This document shows, one piece after another, positions 63,656 to 64,000 of a stretch of DNA of 64,000 nt (position 1 is the stretch's first letter; every line of letters begins with the position of its first letter). The stretch comes from an uncultured Oscillospiraceae bacterium (GTDB lineage Bacteria; Bacillota; Clostridia; Oscillospirales; Ruminococcaceae), in the NCBI GenBank assembly GCA_934481385.1, contig CAKSPD010000004.1:1-64000 (forward strand). Reading direction: 5' to 3'. The notes under the pieces are model-generated. The model did not search any database. It was not told where the DNA came from and saw only the letters and a program-made list of their open reading frames with translations. A program made the position numbers and the translations under genes.

Positions 63656-64000
63656 ATGATTCTTTTAAGCAGTGAAGAAAAATACAGAGCTATGCCCGAC
63701 CACAGCCATTATACTCTTTGCAGTGACCGTATAACCGCAATAAATGAAAAGGGCAAAAAAGCATTTTATTATACTTTCATAACAGCTCTGATACTTTCAG
63801 CAGGTTCTATGTTCGGCATAAGATTCAATATACTTTCGCTCCTTTCAGACCTTATGGTAGGTACAGGAAAAACAAACTCATTCGGGCTTATTCTTGTCGG
63901 TATGCTTAATATACTTACATCACTTTTTCTGATACTTCTTGCAGTATTCGGAAATTCAAAATACAAGTTCTGCAATGTTATTCTGTTTTCCATATATCTT
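63656..64000 (+). CDS. Membrane protein, N-terminal 115 residues (3' truncated)
   Basis: The frame opens at ATG 63656, after ACGGAGGA, and runs to the window edge without a stop. Residues 1-35 are polar (MILLSSEEKYRAMPDHSHYT). Hydrophobic segments lie at about 37-60 (FYYTFITALILSAGSMFGI) and 80-103 (ILVGMLNILTSLFLILLAVF), with a third beginning at the edge. I do not recognise a family. Confidence 0.78.
   Translation, partial: MILLSSEEKYRAMPDHSHYTLCSDRITAINEKGKKAFYYTFITALILSAGSMFGIRFNILSLLSDLMVGTGKTNSFGLILVGMLNILTSLFLILLAVFGNSKYKFCNVILFSIYL

Overview
The window looks like part of a chromosome from an anaerobic, low-GC, fibre-degrading Ruminococcus (Oscillospiraceae), close to the R. flavefaciens type. 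Four things point there. It begins with a cellulosome cluster: a scaffoldin ending in cohesin, X-module and dockerin, then a second X-dockerin protein, then a sortase-anchored cohesin protein. The order matches scaB-cttA-scaE of R. flavefaciens. Thr-rich linkers, a further dockerin protein far from the cluster, and AT-rich DNA with near-consensus sigma-A promoters also fit. The species is inference.

Layout. 1-5.7 kb: scaffoldin cluster. 5.8-11.4 kb: galE, ung, metF, a MetH-activation-domain protein, a solute-binding lipoprotein and an NAD-dependent epimerase. 11.5-11.9 kb: four tRNA genes (His, Arg, Gly, Leu) on the minus strand. 12-14.9 kb (minus): ArsR regulator, amidohydrolase, degenerate CPBP protein and tadA. 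15.2-19.3 kb: rny, an O-antigen-ligase-type polymerase, a ferredoxin and a DUF4352 lipoprotein. 19.3-30.3 kb: a SpoVB-type flippase (minus), then aminotransferase, unknown protein, trpS, mazG, hup, rqcP, YfhO membrane protein, AEC transporter and ROK regulator. 30.4-35.5 kb (minus): rmuC-malQ-glgP, which links alpha-glucan breakdown to RmuC. 35.6-37.9 kb: small membrane protein, lipase-like hydrolase and zinc-ribbon protein. 37.9-43.9 kb (minus): ispD-ispF-HAD-iorA-unknown-iorB-paaK, joining isoprenoid precursor synthesis to aryl-2-oxoacid oxidation. 44-48 kb (minus): GH25 lysozyme, a GH-like lipoprotein, an orotate-PRTase-like enzyme and a DMT transporter. 48-52.2 kb: MarR regulator and a heterodimeric ABC exporter. 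52.2-55.4 kb (minus): CAP-domain dockerin protein, a membrane protein with APVLD repeats and purA. 55.5-63.3 kb (minus): rpoC and rpoB. 63.6 kb to the end: start of an unidentified membrane protein.

How the genes work together. ScaE is expected to sit on the cell wall and to receive the X-dockerins of both the ScaB-like scaffoldin and the CttA-like protein. The dockerin-bearing CAP protein at 52 kb could join the same complex. MalQ and GlgP handle intracellular maltodextrin or glycogen. IorA, IorB and PaaK interconvert aryl pyruvates, aryl-acetyl-CoAs and aryl acetates. MarR probably controls the ABC pair through the palindromes in its leader.

Most worth a second look: the unrecognised, tryptophan-poor N-terminal module of the CttA-position protein; overlapping outward-facing promoters upstream of rpoB that predict a short RNA antisense to the rpoB 5' leader; a membrane protein with repeated APVLD motifs; and intercistronic hairpins beside or over ribosome-binding sites.
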